This document shows, piece by piece, positions 7,480 through 15,777 of a stretch of 64,000 nucleotides of DNA. This DNA comes from Halobacterium sp. R2-5 (GTDB taxonomy: Archaea > Halobacteriota > Halobacteria > Halobacteriales > Halobacteriaceae). The translations under genes and the position numbers were made by a program. The notes under the pieces are model-generated. The model saw only the letters and a list, made by a program, of their open reading frames with translations. It was not told the origin of the DNA and ran no database searches. Location: NCBI RefSeq assembly GCF_011734195.1, contig NZ_JAANTH010000002.1, forward strand, positions 1,054,001 to 1,118,000. Reading direction: 5' to 3'. Each line of letters starts with the position of its first letter. Within the stretch, counting starts at the first letter, position 1.

Positions 7480-8727
7480 CTACGCGTCCTCGTTCGCGAG
7501 TTCGAGCGTCGCGTTCGCGAACACGTGAGCGCCCGCGACGCAGTCGTCCCACTCCGTGAACTCCGCTTCGTTGTGCGTGCGGCCGTCGACGCTCGGCACG
7601 AACAGCATCCCGGCGTCCGTGACCCGCTGGAGGTGCTGGGCGTCGTGGCCGGCGCCGCTGACGAGGTGCGTCGCGGGTACGTCGGCGGTCTCGACCGCGC
7701 GGTCGGCGGCGTCGCGGACGCGCTCGCTGAACGCCATCGCCTCGTGGCGGGAGACGTAGTCGATCTCGTAGTCGGCGCCGTGGCGCTCACAGGCCGCTTC
7801 CACCTCGCGCTCGATGCGTTCGACGCCCTCGTCGACGACAGCGTCGTCGTAGCTCCGGATGTCGACGGTGAACGTCGCGCGCGCCGGGATGACGTTGATG
7901 GAGTTCGGCTCGACGTCGAGTTCGCCGACGGTGGCGACGGCGTCGTCGGCGAGCCGGCCGGGCAGCCGGTTGATCTCCGAGATGGCGTCGCTGGCGGCAG
8001 CGAGCGCGTCCTCGCGGCCGTGCATCGGTGTCGGACCGGCGTGGTCGGCGGCACCTTCGATCGTAATCCGGAGCCACGACAGCCCGTAGACGCCGTCGAC
8101 GACGGCGAGCGGGAGGTCGCGGTCGTCGAGCACCGGTCCCTGTTCGACGTGGAGTTCGAGGAAGCTGTGGACGCCTTCCTCGGGGAGCTCGCAGCGGGCG
8201 TCGCCGTCGTAGCCGATGCGCTCCAGTTCGTCACCGGCCGCGTTGCCGTCGCGGTCGGTCGCCGCGAGCAGTTCCTCGACCGTCTCGAAGCCGACGTACC
8301 CCGAGCTCCCCATCATCGAGGGCTGGAAGCGCGTGCCTTCCTCGTTCGTCCAGTTCACGACCTCCACGGGACGCGCGGGCTCGACGTCCGCTTCGGCGAT
8401 GGACTGGACGGCTTCGAGCGCGGTCAGGACGCCGAGCTGGCCGTCGAAGCGGCCGCCGTACGGCTGGGAGTCGAGGTGGGAGCCGACGAGCACGGGCGCG
8501 GCGGCCGGATTCTCGCCCTCGTACCTGCCGAAGATGTTGCCGAGTTCGTCCACGCGGACGTCCAGGTCGGCGTCTTCGAGGTCCTCGACGAATCGGTCTC
8601 GGACTCGTTTGTCGGCGTCGGAGAGCGCGAGCCGGTGGAGACCGTCGTTCTCGGTCGCGCCGATGTCGGCGTACGCCTCGAATCGCTCCCGGAACCGGTC
8701 GGCGTCGATGTCGACTGCGGCTGGCAT
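7480..8727 (-). CDS. M20-family Zn-dependent hydrolase (N-carbamoyl-amino-acid hydrolase / allantoate amidohydrolase type)
   Basis: A 415-residue dinuclear zinc amidohydrolase. Motifs of the HyuC/AllC branch are visible: G-S-H-L-D-S-Q-P-Y-G-G-R-F-D-G (metal ligands His and Asp), W-T-N-E-E-G-T-R-F (catalytic and metal Glu), E-L-H-V-E-Q-G-P-V-L and S-G-A-G-H-D-A near the C-terminus. This branch cleaves carbamoyl or ureido groups from N-carbamoyl amino acids, ureidoglycolate/allantoate or beta-ureidopropionate. The start at 8727 (M-P-A-A-V-D) is chosen because upstream sequence is Arg/Ser-rich non-coding. Divergent from the SDR gene and convergent with the AOR gene. The exact substrate is unknown. 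Confidence 0.87.
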   Translation of the reverse strand: MPAAVDIDADRFRERFEAYADIGATENDGLHRLALSDADKRVRDRFVEDLEDADLDVRVDELGNIFGRYEGENPAAAPVLVGSHLDSQPYGGRFDGQLGVLTALEAVQSIAEADVEPARPVEVVNWTNEEGTRFQPSMMGSSGYVGFETVEELLAATDRDGNAAGDELERIGYDGDARCELPEEGVHSFLELHVEQGPVLDDRDLPLAVVDGVYGLSWLRITIEGAADHAGPTPMHGREDALAAASDAISEINRLPGRLADDAVATVGELDVEPNSINVIPARATFTVDIRSYDDAVVDEGVERIEREVEAACERHGADYEIDYVSRHEAMAFSERVRDAADRAVETADVPATHLVSGAGHDAQHLQRVTDAGMLFVPSVDGRTHNEAEFTEWDDCVAGAHVFANATLELANEDA

Positions 8728-8790
8728 GCGTGTACCCTCTGCGCCCGCCGCCAAAAGTAGTCGGGACGCGGCGAGAGCGGCCCCGCGGGC

Positions 8791-8801
8791 GCGATTTAAG
8801 C
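8791..8801 (+). promoter_or_regulatory. TATA element of the SDR gene
   Basis: GCGATTTAAGC lies about 27-30 bases before the GTG at 8825, indicating a leaderless message that starts at this GTG. Confidence 0.5.
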
Positions 8802-8824
8802 TCTCCGCCGGAGTAGAGTGAGCC

Positions 8825-9637
8825 GTGACAGCAATCGACACGGAATCGGAGGCGCCGAACCTCGAAGGGAACACCGCGCTCGTCGCGGCGTCCAGCAGCG
8901 GCCTCGGGAAGGCCGCAGCGACGTCGCTGGCGGAAGCCGGTGCGAACGTCGTCCTGAACGGCCGCGACGAGGACCGCCTGCAGGCGGCCGTCGAGGACGT
9001 GGACGCCGTCGGCCCGGGGGAAGTTGTCGGCCGTGCCGCGGACCTCACGGACGGAGACGCCGTCGCGGGTCTCGTGGAAGCCACCGCCGAGCGCTTCGGC
9101 GGCGTCGACCACCTCGTGTTGAACACGGGCGACCCGACCAGCGGCGGCCTCTTCGACGTGAACGAGGACGACTGGTACCACGCGTTCGACCTGCTCGTGA
9201 TGAGCGCCGTGCGCCTCGTCCGCGAGTCCGCCGAATACCTCACCGACGGCGCCGGGTCTATCGTCGCCATCACGTCCATCACCGTCCGACAGCCAGTTCC
9301 CGACCTCGTGCTGTCCAGTTGCGTCAGGATGGCGGTGCTCGGCCTCGTGAAGACGATGTCCCGCGAACTCGCGCCGGCGGTGCGCGCGAACGCCGTGCTC
9401 CCCGGGCCGGTGGAGACGCCCGCACTCCGGAACATCGTCGAGGACGCCGTCGAGCGCGGCGAGTACGACACCTACGAGGAGGGGCTGGCGAGCTACTGGC
9501 CCGACGACATCCCCACGGGCGGCGTCGCTCAGCCCGATGAGCTCGGGGACGTGGTGGCGTTCCTCGCGAGTCCGGCGGCGAGCTACGTCAACGGGGCGTC
9601 GCTGCTCGTGGACGGCGGGGTCGTCCGGTCGGTGTGA
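8825..9637 (+). CDS. SDR-family oxidoreductase lacking the canonical Tyr-x3-Lys
   Basis: A 270-residue short-chain dehydrogenase/reductase starting with GTG. The dinucleotide loop A-A-S-S-S-G-L-G-K is near residue 26 and the L-N-T-G strand near 97 (a variant of N-N-A-G). The C-terminal G-A-S-L-L-V-D-G-G is typical of classical FabG-like SDRs. The active-site segment reads S164-S-C-V-R168-M-A-V-L-G-L, where classical enzymes have Tyr-x3-Lys before A-A/A-V-x-G-L. Both key residues are therefore changed, to Ser and Arg. It could use another general acid, act on an unusual substrate, or be non-catalytic. Substrate unknown. Confidence 0.82.
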   Translation: MTAIDTESEAPNLEGNTALVAASSSGLGKAAATSLAEAGANVVLNGRDEDRLQAAVEDVDAVGPGEVVGRAADLTDGDAVAGLVEATAERFGGVDHLVLNTGDPTSGGLFDVNEDDWYHAFDLLVMSAVRLVRESAEYLTDGAGSIVAITSITVRQPVPDLVLSSCVRMAVLGLVKTMSRELAPAVRANAVLPGPVETPALRNIVEDAVERGEYDTYEEGLASYWPDDIPTGGVAQPDELGDVVAFLASPAASYVNGASLLVDGGVVRSV

Positions 9638-9638
9638 G

Positions 9639-10742
9639 TCACTCGTAGACGGCGACCGGGTCGCCGAGCACGTCCATCCGCGGCTCGACGCCCAGTCCGG
9701 GGTCGGTCGGTGCGGCCATCGTCCCGCCCGCCGCTTCGGGCGCGCCGTCGGCCGTCGTGACGGCGTTGTAGTTGTGGAAGTCCGTCGCCGCGAACCGGGC
9801 CTCGGCGGGCGTGCTGTGCGCGAGGTGCGCGATGGCGGCGGTGGCTATCTCGCTGCCCCACGTGTCCTCCAGGATCATCGCGACCTCGAACTCCGCGCAG
9901 AGGTCGCGGACGGCACGGGCGCGCGTGAGGCCGCCGACCTTCGAAATCTTGACGTTCACCACGTCCATCGCGTCGTCCTCGTAGCCGCGGACGACCGAGT
10001 CCAGTCCCGTCATCACCTCGTCCAGCACGAACGGGAGGTCGGTCTGCCGCCGGACCGCGCGGCAGGCCTCGTAGCTGTCGCAGGGCTGTTCGAGGTAGAC
10101 GTCCACGTCGCTGACCGCGTTCGCGACGCGCACGGCCTCGTGGCGGCTGAGGCCGGTGTTGAAGTCCGCGTCGAGGACGTGGCCGTCGTCGAGCTCCTCG
10201 CGGGTCGCGCGGATGCGCTCCTCGTCTATCACCGGCCCCTCGCCGACTTTCAGCTGGAACTTCCCGTACCCCTCGTCGCGGTAGCGCGCGACGCTGCGGG
10301 CCATCGCCGCTGGCGTGTCCTGCGAGATGGCCCGGTAGAGTTCGACGGACTCGCCGAATCGCCCCCCGAGCAGGTCCGCGACGGGCGCGTCCCGCACCTT
10401 CCCCGTGAGGTCCCAGCACGCCACGTCGAACGCCGACTTCACGTACGGGTGGCCGCGGAGGCGGGCGTCGAGGTCCGCCGCCAGCACTGCCGGCTGTGTG
10501 GGGTCGGCGCCGAGCACGGCGCTGGAAAGCTCTTCGACGCCGGCGCGCGCGCCCTTCCCGAACGCCGGGAGGTACGACGACCCGAGCATCGACACCTCGC
10601 CCCAGCCGACCGGCCCCTCGTCGGTGCGGAGGCGGAGCACCGTGGAGTCGAACGTCGCGTAGGAGTTGCCGCCGGCCCAGTCGTACGTCCCCTCCGCGAT
10701 CGGCAGTTCGACGTTGTACACGTCGATACCGGTCACTTCCAT
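9639..10742 (-). CDS. Enolase-superfamily dehydratase/racemase (MR-MLE type, hydroxyproline dehydratase-like)
   Basis: A 367-residue enolase-superfamily enzyme with an N-terminal capping domain (about 1-115) and a TIM barrel. Key residues are visible: Lys165 in F-Q-L-K-V-G, metal ligands near Asp191/Asp193 (L-D-A-D-F-N), Glu218 (Y-L-E-Q-P) and Asp241 (D-E-V), and the second catalytic Lys265 in V-K-I-S-K. The N-terminal V-E-L-P-I-A-E-G-x-Y-x-W-A-G-G-x-S-Y segment is like that of cis-3-hydroxy-L-proline dehydratases and proline-betaine racemases. The gene is convergent with the SDR gene and divergent from a 2-hydroxyacid dehydrogenase. Superfamily certain, substrate inferred. Confidence 0.85.
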   Translation of the reverse strand: MEVTGIDVYNVELPIAEGTYDWAGGNSYATFDSTVLRLRTDEGPVGWGEVSMLGSSYLPAFGKGARAGVEELSSAVLGADPTQPAVLAADLDARLRGHPYVKSAFDVACWDLTGKVRDAPVADLLGGRFGESVELYRAISQDTPAAMARSVARYRDEGYGKFQLKVGEGPVIDEERIRATREELDDGHVLDADFNTGLSRHEAVRVANAVSDVDVYLEQPCDSYEACRAVRRQTDLPFVLDEVMTGLDSVVRGYEDDAMDVVNVKISKVGGLTRARAVRDLCAEFEVAMILEDTWGSEIATAAIAHLAHSTPAEARFAATDFHNYNAVTTADGAPEAAGGTMAAPTDPGLGVEPRMDVLGDPVAVYE

Positions 10743-10792
10743 GGTTCGAGTTCACACACCACGGCAGGGGGGATAAGGCTAGGGTCGGAGCG

Positions 10793-10804
10793 GGCAAACA
10801 TTGA
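10793..10804 (+). promoter_or_regulatory. TATA element of the 2-hydroxyacid dehydrogenase gene
   Basis: GCAAACATTGAT lies about 30 bases before the ATG at 10831, consistent with a leaderless transcript. Confidence 0.4.
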
Positions 10805-10830
10805 TGCCCCGGCCCGTGCCTCTCGGTAGC

Positions 10831-11772
10831 ATGGCAGTCGAACGCATCGGGGTCCACGAGTCGACGTCGATAGACTTCCCGTTCGAGGTGTTCCGCGACG
10901 AGCTCGCCGACCTCGGGCCGGAGCTCGTCCCGATTCGCGAGGACGGCTCGGGCGCGGACCCCGCGTCCTGCGACGCGTTCGTGACGTTCACCCACCAGCA
11001 GCGCCTCCTGGAGGCCGACCCGGAGTGGATTCACACGACGCTCGCGGGCGTCGAGGCGTTCCCGCTCGACGAGTACGAGGCCCGCGGCGTCGTCCTCTCG
11101 AACAGCACGGGCCTCCACGGCGACAGCGTCGGCGACACGGCGCTCGGCCTGATGTTGACGCTGGCGCGCCGGCTCCACGACTTCGTCGCCGCCCAGCAGC
11201 GCCGCGAGTGGGCGTTCCCCGACTGGGACGAGGGGTTCACGCTCCCCGGGGAGCGCGTCTGCGTCGTCGGCCTCGGCACCGTCGGGGGTGCGGTCGCGCG
11301 GCGCTGTAGCGCGCTCGGAATGGACGTCGCGGGCGTCCAGCGTTCCGAGGAATCCGTCGAGGGCGTCGACGACCTGTACCACCCGGACGACCTCGACGCG
11401 GCCATCGCGGACGCGCGTTTCGTCGTGCTCTGCGTGCCGCTGACCGACGAGACGGACGGATTGATCGGCGAGCCGGCGCTCCGGCGGATGCGCGAGGAGG
11501 CCTACCTCGTGAACGTCGCGCGCGGCCCGGTCGTCGACGAGGGAGCGCTCGTGGACGCGCTCGAATCGGGCGAAATCGCGGGCGCCGCGCTCGACGTCTT
11601 CGAGGCGGAGCCGCTGCCCGAGGAGTCGCCGCTGTGGGGGTTCGACGACGTGGTGATCACGCCCCACGCGGCAGTGGCGAACGAGGACTTCTACGTGGAC
11701 GTCGCGGCGCTCGTCCGCGAGAACTTCGCGCGGCTCGAAGCCGGCGAGGAACTGGAGAACCGCGTCGTCTAG
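10831..11772 (+). CDS. D-isomer-specific 2-hydroxyacid dehydrogenase
   Basis: A 313-residue NAD(P)-dependent enzyme interconverting 2-hydroxy acids and 2-oxo acids. The Rossmann motif V-V-G-L-G-T-V-G-G-A-V is near residue 150. The catalytic Arg (V-N-V-A-R-G-P-V-V-D), Glu (D-V-F-E-A-E-P-L) and His (I-T-P-H-A-A-V) are all in place. The start at 10831 is chosen over an ATG 30 bases upstream because M-A-V-E-R-I-G-V-H begins the first strand and fits the TATA spacing. It lies in a run of single genes acting on amino-acid-derived compounds. Substrate unknown. Confidence 0.87.
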   Translation: MAVERIGVHESTSIDFPFEVFRDELADLGPELVPIREDGSGADPASCDAFVTFTHQQRLLEADPEWIHTTLAGVEAFPLDEYEARGVVLSNSTGLHGDSVGDTALGLMLTLARRLHDFVAAQQRREWAFPDWDEGFTLPGERVCVVGLGTVGGAVARRCSALGMDVAGVQRSEESVEGVDDLYHPDDLDAAIADARFVVLCVPLTDETDGLIGEPALRRMREEAYLVNVARGPVVDEGALVDALESGEIAGAALDVFEAEPLPEESPLWGFDDVVITPHAAVANEDFYVDVAALVRENFARLEAGEELENRVV

Positions 11773-11925
11773 CAGCCGTCGCTAGCGTGTTGGTCTGTTC
11801 AGACCGAGCGCCGGCACTGTGACGGCTGGATCGGCGAAATGGGGTGCGTGTTCAGCGAAGCCGTCCCTTTGGACGGTCCCGTCGGCTGGAGAGACTTTCC
11901 GGATGCATCACCTACGTTCGACCAC

Positions 11926-12771
11926 ATGTTCGACCAAGATGTCACCCCCGACGTTGTAGAGTTCGGGCCGGGGGACGCGGACCTCGCCGTGGTCTGCAAC
12001 GTGCACGGGGACGAACCGACCGGCGCCCGCGCGATTCACCGTATCCTCCGGTCGTCCCCCGAGTTCGAGCGGGGGGTCAAGTTCATCGTCGCCAACCCAC
12101 CGGCGTCCATCTCACATCGGCGCTTCCTCGACGTGGACATGAACAGGGTGTTCCCGGGCGACCCGGAAGCCGACGACCGCGAGCGACGCCTCGCCGCTCA
12201 ACTTCTGACGGAGACGGCCGACTGCGATACCATCTCCTTCCACACGACCCACGCGACCCACGAGCCGGTCGCGTTCGTCTCGGAGGGGAACTCTCGCTCG
12301 CTGGAGATCGTCTCACAGCTACCGATCACGTACGTCGTCAACGAGGCGTCGGTCGTCGACGGCTCGTTCTGTTCGACTGGCCACGTCGTCTCGATAGAGG
12401 CGGGGAAGGTCCAGCAACCGAACGCGGTCGCGAAAGCCGAGATGCTGATCCGGGCGTTCCTCGACAACGAGGGCGCGCTCTCGGAGGAGCCGCCGATGCA
12501 CGCGCCCGTGACGAACTACTTCGAGATCGACGACAGAGTCGAGAAGCCGTCCGGGGACGAATCGTACGAACTGCTCGCGCGGAACTTCGAGCGAGTCGAG
12601 GCGGGAGAAGCGTACGCGAAATCGAAGGAGGGGTTCCTCCTCGCCGACGAGCCGTTCGTTCCGGTCCTGATGTCGCAGTCGGGGTACGGCGAGATATTCG
12701 GCTACCGGGGACGGAAGGTCGGCGAGTCGGTCGAGGACGCGAAGACGGCGTGGCTCGACGACGAGACCTGA
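11926..12771 (+). CDS. Succinylglutamate desuccinylase / aspartoacylase family hydrolase
   Basis: A 281-residue zinc hydrolase of the M14-like AstE/ASPA family that removes acyl groups from N-acyl amino acids. The zinc motif H-G-D-E-P is near residue 24, the third ligand His in S-F-H-T-T-H-A-T-H near residue 105, and the catalytic Glu in S-I-E-A-G-K about residue 165. The open frame begins at 11839, but homology starts at the ATG at 11926 (M-F-D-Q-D-V-T-P-D). The extra upstream residues include two hairpin-forming stretches and look like leader. The acyl substrate is not known; DoeB, the classical N-acetyl-diaminobutyrate deacetylase, belongs to this family, which is relevant because an ectoine-hydrolase-like gene lies downstream. 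Confidence 0.82.
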   Translation: MFDQDVTPDVVEFGPGDADLAVVCNVHGDEPTGARAIHRILRSSPEFERGVKFIVANPPASISHRRFLDVDMNRVFPGDPEADDRERRLAAQLLTETADCDTISFHTTHATHEPVAFVSEGNSRSLEIVSQLPITYVVNEASVVDGSFCSTGHVVSIEAGKVQQPNAVAKAEMLIRAFLDNEGALSEEPPMHAPVTNYFEIDDRVEKPSGDESYELLARNFERVEAGEAYAKSKEGFLLADEPFVPVLMSQSGYGEIFGYRGRKVGESVEDAKTAWLDDET

Positions 12772-12806
12772 CTGGTCGAAGAACCCGTCTCGGGGACGAC
12801 TGCCAG

Positions 12807-13607
12807 CTACTCCGCGGCGTCTGGCGGGTCGAGGCCGGCGAGCGCGTCCACGAGGTGCGTGATGTTCGCGACCGCGTCTTCGACCATCTCCGCGCCCTTC
12901 TCGCGGGTCGCGACCGTCGGGTCGCCGAGGTTGCCCGTGTGCGTGAGCGCGTTCATGCGCTCGGCGGACAGCGCCCAGCCGACGCGGTTGTCGCCGTACG
13001 CGTCGTAGTCGGTCAGCGGGAGCGCGTCGTCGGGCACGTCGACGGCCTCCGCGCGGTCCATGTCCACGAGCTCCGGGAACAGCTCCAGCATCAGGCTGGT
13101 CTCGAACTCGGAGGCGTGGAAGGAGACGTCGCTCGTGCGGACGGCCGTCGCGGCGTCCTCGAACACCGAAATCAGGGGGACGTGGAACGCCCGCAGCCCG
13201 TGCTCGGTGGTGAGCTCGCGGACGACCACGTCGAGTTCGGGGTCCTGTACGAGGTAGTGGCCGTTCACGAGCAGGACGTTCTCGACGCCCCACTCCGCCG
13301 CGGACGTGCAGACGTCGCGGACGTAGTGCTGGAACGTCTCGCTCTCGACGGTGAACGTCCCCGGTTTGAACGTGTGGTGGGGGCTGACGCCGTACCAGAC
13401 GGGGGGCGCGAGCAGGCAGCCCGTGCGCTCTGCGACGCGCTCGGCGATGGCCTCCGGCATGTAGACGTCCACGCCGAGGGGCATGTGGTGGCCGTGCTGC
13501 TCGGTGCTGCCGACCGGCAGGAGCATCGTCTGGGTCTCCTCGACGGCGGCCTCGACCTCCTGCCAGGTCATGTCCGCGAGCCGGCGGACGGCGTCGGCGT
13601 CTGCCAT
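12807..13607 (-). CDS. Creatininase-family amidohydrolase
   Basis: A 266-residue metal-dependent cyclic amide hydrolase. Motifs: G-S-T-E-Q-H-G-H-H-M-P-L-G-V-D (metal ligands Glu, His and Asp, about residues 33-45), V-N-G-H-Y-L-V-Q near residue 113, and S-E-F-E-T-S-L-M-L-E-L near 165. True creatinine amidohydrolases have N-G-H-Y-E-N here, while MftE/FAPy-deformylase relatives have N-G-H-G-G-N. This protein keeps the Tyr but replaces the following Glu metal ligand with Leu. It lies 3 bases downstream of the FAD oxidoreductase gene on the same strand and is probably co-transcribed with it. Creatinine or a related lactam is a possible substrate (inference). Confidence 0.83.
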   Translation of the reverse strand: MADADAVRRLADMTWQEVEAAVEETQTMLLPVGSTEQHGHHMPLGVDVYMPEAIAERVAERTGCLLAPPVWYGVSPHHTFKPGTFTVESETFQHYVRDVCTSAAEWGVENVLLVNGHYLVQDPELDVVVRELTTEHGLRAFHVPLISVFEDAATAVRTSDVSFHASEFETSLMLELFPELVDMDRAEAVDVPDDALPLTDYDAYGDNRVGWALSAERMNALTHTGNLGDPTVATREKGAEMVEDAVANITHLVDALAGLDPPDAAE

Positions 13608-13610
13608 CGC

Positions 13611-14813
13611 TCAGATGTTGTCGGCGGGCATCCCGTGGCCTGCGGGGTTCTCCTCGAAGCGGTCGAGCGCGAAGTAGTCGACGTCCACGAGGCCCGTATC
13701 CCCATCGACCACGAGGTCGCGGACGATGCGGCCGACCGCGGGCCCGTGCTTGAAGCCGTGGCCGGAGAACCCGCAGGCGAGATAGCAGCCGACGGGGCCG
13801 GCGTCGTCGATGACGAAGTCGTGGTCGGGCGTCGTGGAGTAGACGCCGCAGTACTGGCCCTGGATGCCGGCGTCCTCGAGGCCGGGCATCGTCTCCGTGA
13901 CGAGGTCCGTGAGCTCCAGCAGCGTCTCCTCGTCGGGCGTGTCGTCGTAGCTGTCGGGGTCGGTCTCCTCGGTGAGGTAGTGGGTGGCGACGAGGACGTT
14001 GTCCCCGAAGTCCGGGCGGAGGTACCACTCGCCGCCCGGCATGCTCGTCGTCGGCGTCAGGTCCGGGAACTCCTCGACGTAGTCGTCCGAGGGGTCGAGG
14101 ATGACGACCTGCTCGCGGGTCGGGGTAATCGGCACGTCCACGCCGACGTCCGCGGCGAGTTCGGGCGTCCACGGGCCGGCGGCGACGACGACGTCCTCGC
14201 ACTCGACGTAGCCGTTCTCGGTCTCGACGCCCGCGACCGCGCCGTCCTCGGTGTCGATGGATTCGACGCCGACGCCCGTGACGACCGTCGCGCCCTCCTC
14301 GGCCGCGCCACGCGCGAACCCGTTGGCTGCGTCCGTGCCGTCCGAGTACGCCGCGCTGTCGTCGCTGACCGCGAAGTCGTAGTCGTCGAGGCCGTCGTAC
14401 ATCGGGTACTGCTCGGGGAACTCCTCTGGCTCGACCCACGACACGGGGATGTCGCGCTCGGCGAGCACGTCGTAGCCGGCGGCCGCGTAGTCGCCGACCT
14501 CCGTGCCCTCCTCGCCGAAGCGCACGAGCGGGCTGCCGGCGTACGCGATGGGCTGGCCGGTCTCGTCCTCGAACGCCCGGAAGAACTCGTGGCTCCAGTG
14601 GGCCATGTCGGTGTAGATCTCGTCGTCGCCGTAGTGGTGGCGCAGAATCGCCGACGAGTCGCCCGTCGACCCCGAGCCGATGCTGTCGCGCTCGACGAGC
14701 GTCACGTCGCGGTCGCTGTCCGCCGCGAGGAAGTACGCCGCCGCGGCGCCCATGATGCCGCCGCCGACGACCACTACGTCCGTGCTGTCCGGCAGTGTCG
14801 GTCTCCCGCTCAT
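13611..14813 (-). CDS. FAD-dependent amine oxidoreductase (sarcosine oxidase-like, DAO family)
   Basis: A 400-residue flavoprotein of the D-amino-acid/sarcosine oxidase family. The FAD loop V-V-V-G-G-G-I-M-G-A-A-A-A-Y is at about residues 13-26. C-terminal motifs are Y-C-G-V-Y-S-T-T-P-D-H-D-F-V-I-D and A-C-G-F-S-G-H-G-F-K-H-G, as in sarcosine/dimethylglycine-type oxidases. The Cys before T-P-D is close to, but one residue off, the flavinylated Cys of monomeric sarcosine oxidase. It is first gene of an operon with the creatininase-like gene, with its own minus-strand TATA at 14831-14845. Likely role: oxidative N-demethylation or deamination of an amino acid. Confidence 0.86.
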   Translation of the reverse strand: MSGRPTLPDSTDVVVVGGGIMGAAAAYFLAADSDRDVTLVERDSIGSGSTGDSSAILRHHYGDDEIYTDMAHWSHEFFRAFEDETGQPIAYAGSPLVRFGEEGTEVGDYAAAGYDVLAERDIPVSWVEPEEFPEQYPMYDGLDDYDFAVSDDSAAYSDGTDAANGFARGAAEEGATVVTGVGVESIDTEDGAVAGVETENGYVECEDVVVAAGPWTPELAADVGVDVPITPTREQVVILDPSDDYVEEFPDLTPTTSMPGGEWYLRPDFGDNVLVATHYLTEETDPDSYDDTPDEETLLELTDLVTETMPGLEDAGIQGQYCGVYSTTPDHDFVIDDAGPVGCYLACGFSGHGFKHGPAVGRIVRDLVVDGDTGLVDVDYFALDRFEENPAGHGMPADNI

Positions 14814-14830
14814 GGTAGCACCATGCGTGA

Positions 14831-14845
14831 CCGGATATATGTCTC
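14831..14845 (-). promoter_or_regulatory. TATA element of the oxidoreductase/creatininase operon
   Basis: ACATATATCCGG on the minus strand is centred about 27 bases before the ATG at 14813, so the operon message is probably leaderless. Confidence 0.55.
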
Positions 14846-14907
14846 TTTGGTACGTGAAGACGTGACCTGGTACGGGCGCGAGCGAGCGGAGACGGCGGCT
14901 CAGCGAC

Positions 14908-15777
14908 TCACATGAAGTCGCTGATGCCGAAGAGGTACTCCATGACGAAGATGACGGTGAGCACGCCGGCCATCAGCAGCGTCGCGATGGCGGCCAGCGT
15001 CGCGGGCGCGGTGTTGTAGAACAGGCTGAACAACACCAGCGGCATCGTCGTCGTCTCCGACCCGGAGAGGAACAGGGAGATGATGTACTGGTTGAAGGAT
15101 AGAATGAACGCGAAGACGAACCCGCTCATCAGGCCGGGCTGAATCAGCGGCACCGTGACCCGGAGGTACGACTCCAGTTCGGTGGCGCCGAGGTTCTGCG
15201 CGGCCTCCTCCAGCGAGTGGTCGTAGTTCTGGAGGCTCGCGCCGATCGTCCGAATCGGGTACGGCAGCGTGAACATCACGTGGCCGACGAGCAGCGTCCA
15301 GAACGACAGCTCGATGGCAACGCCGAGGGCGGTGCCGATGCGGTTGATGAACAGCAGCAGCGACAGCCCGACGACGATCCACGGGTAGATGAGCGGCGAG
15401 ATGAGCACCGTCTCCAGGGTCGTCTGGTACTTGAAGTCGTACCGGACGATGGCGAACGCCGCGAGCGCGCCGAGCACCGTCGAGACGACGCCGGTGGCGA
15501 TCGCGAGCTCGAGGCTGGTGAGCAACGCCTCCTCGACGCCGAGGAAACCCAGTTGGCCCGGCAGCCCGGTGTAGTGGTCGAGCGTGAACCCCTGCGGCGG
15601 CCACGTCGCGTACGCGGACTCCTGGAAGGAGATGATGACGACGATGACCAGCGGCGCGAGCAGGAACAGGATGGTCCCGTACAGCAGCGCCTCGTAGCCG
15701 ACGGTGGTCGCCCGCTGGACCAGCCAGTCGACGCGCAGCGAGCGCGAGGAGTCGTCTGACGTCGCCATCTCAGACAC
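14908..15777 (-). CDS. ABC transporter permease, spermidine/putrescine (PotC) type
   Basis: A 289-residue inner-membrane permease with about six transmembrane helices and the cytoplasmic EAA loop (E-E-A-A-Q-N-L-G-A-T, about residue 192) that docks on the ATPase. It is the last gene of a four-gene importer operon (binding protein, ATPase, PotB-like, PotC-like) on the minus strand. Its start overlaps the end of the preceding permease gene by 8 bases. The family carries polyamines, and related members carry other small cationic or guanidino compounds or opines. Confidence 0.88.
   Translation of the reverse strand: MSEMATSDDSSRSLRVDWLVQRATTVGYEALLYGTILFLLAPLVIVVIISFQESAYATWPPQGFTLDHYTGLPGQLGFLGVEEALLTSLELAIATGVVSTVLGALAAFAIVRYDFKYQTTLETVLISPLIYPWIVVGLSLLLFINRIGTALGVAIELSFWTLLVGHVMFTLPYPIRTIGASLQNYDHSLEEAAQNLGATELESYLRVTVPLIQPGLMSGFVFAFILSFNQYIISLFLSGSETTTMPLVLFSLFYNTAPATLAAIATLLMAGVLTVIFVMEYLFGISDFM

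Noticed and set aside
9583-11667. 694-residue frame on the minus strand opposite the SDR, enolase-like and dehydrogenase genes
   Set aside because: Arg/Pro/Ala-rich shadow of real genes in other frames; no acidic bias and no family motif.
11844-14915. 1023-residue plus-strand frame across four genes
   Set aside because: Shadow frame caused by high GC; composition dominated by Arg, Val and Gly with no recognisable domain.
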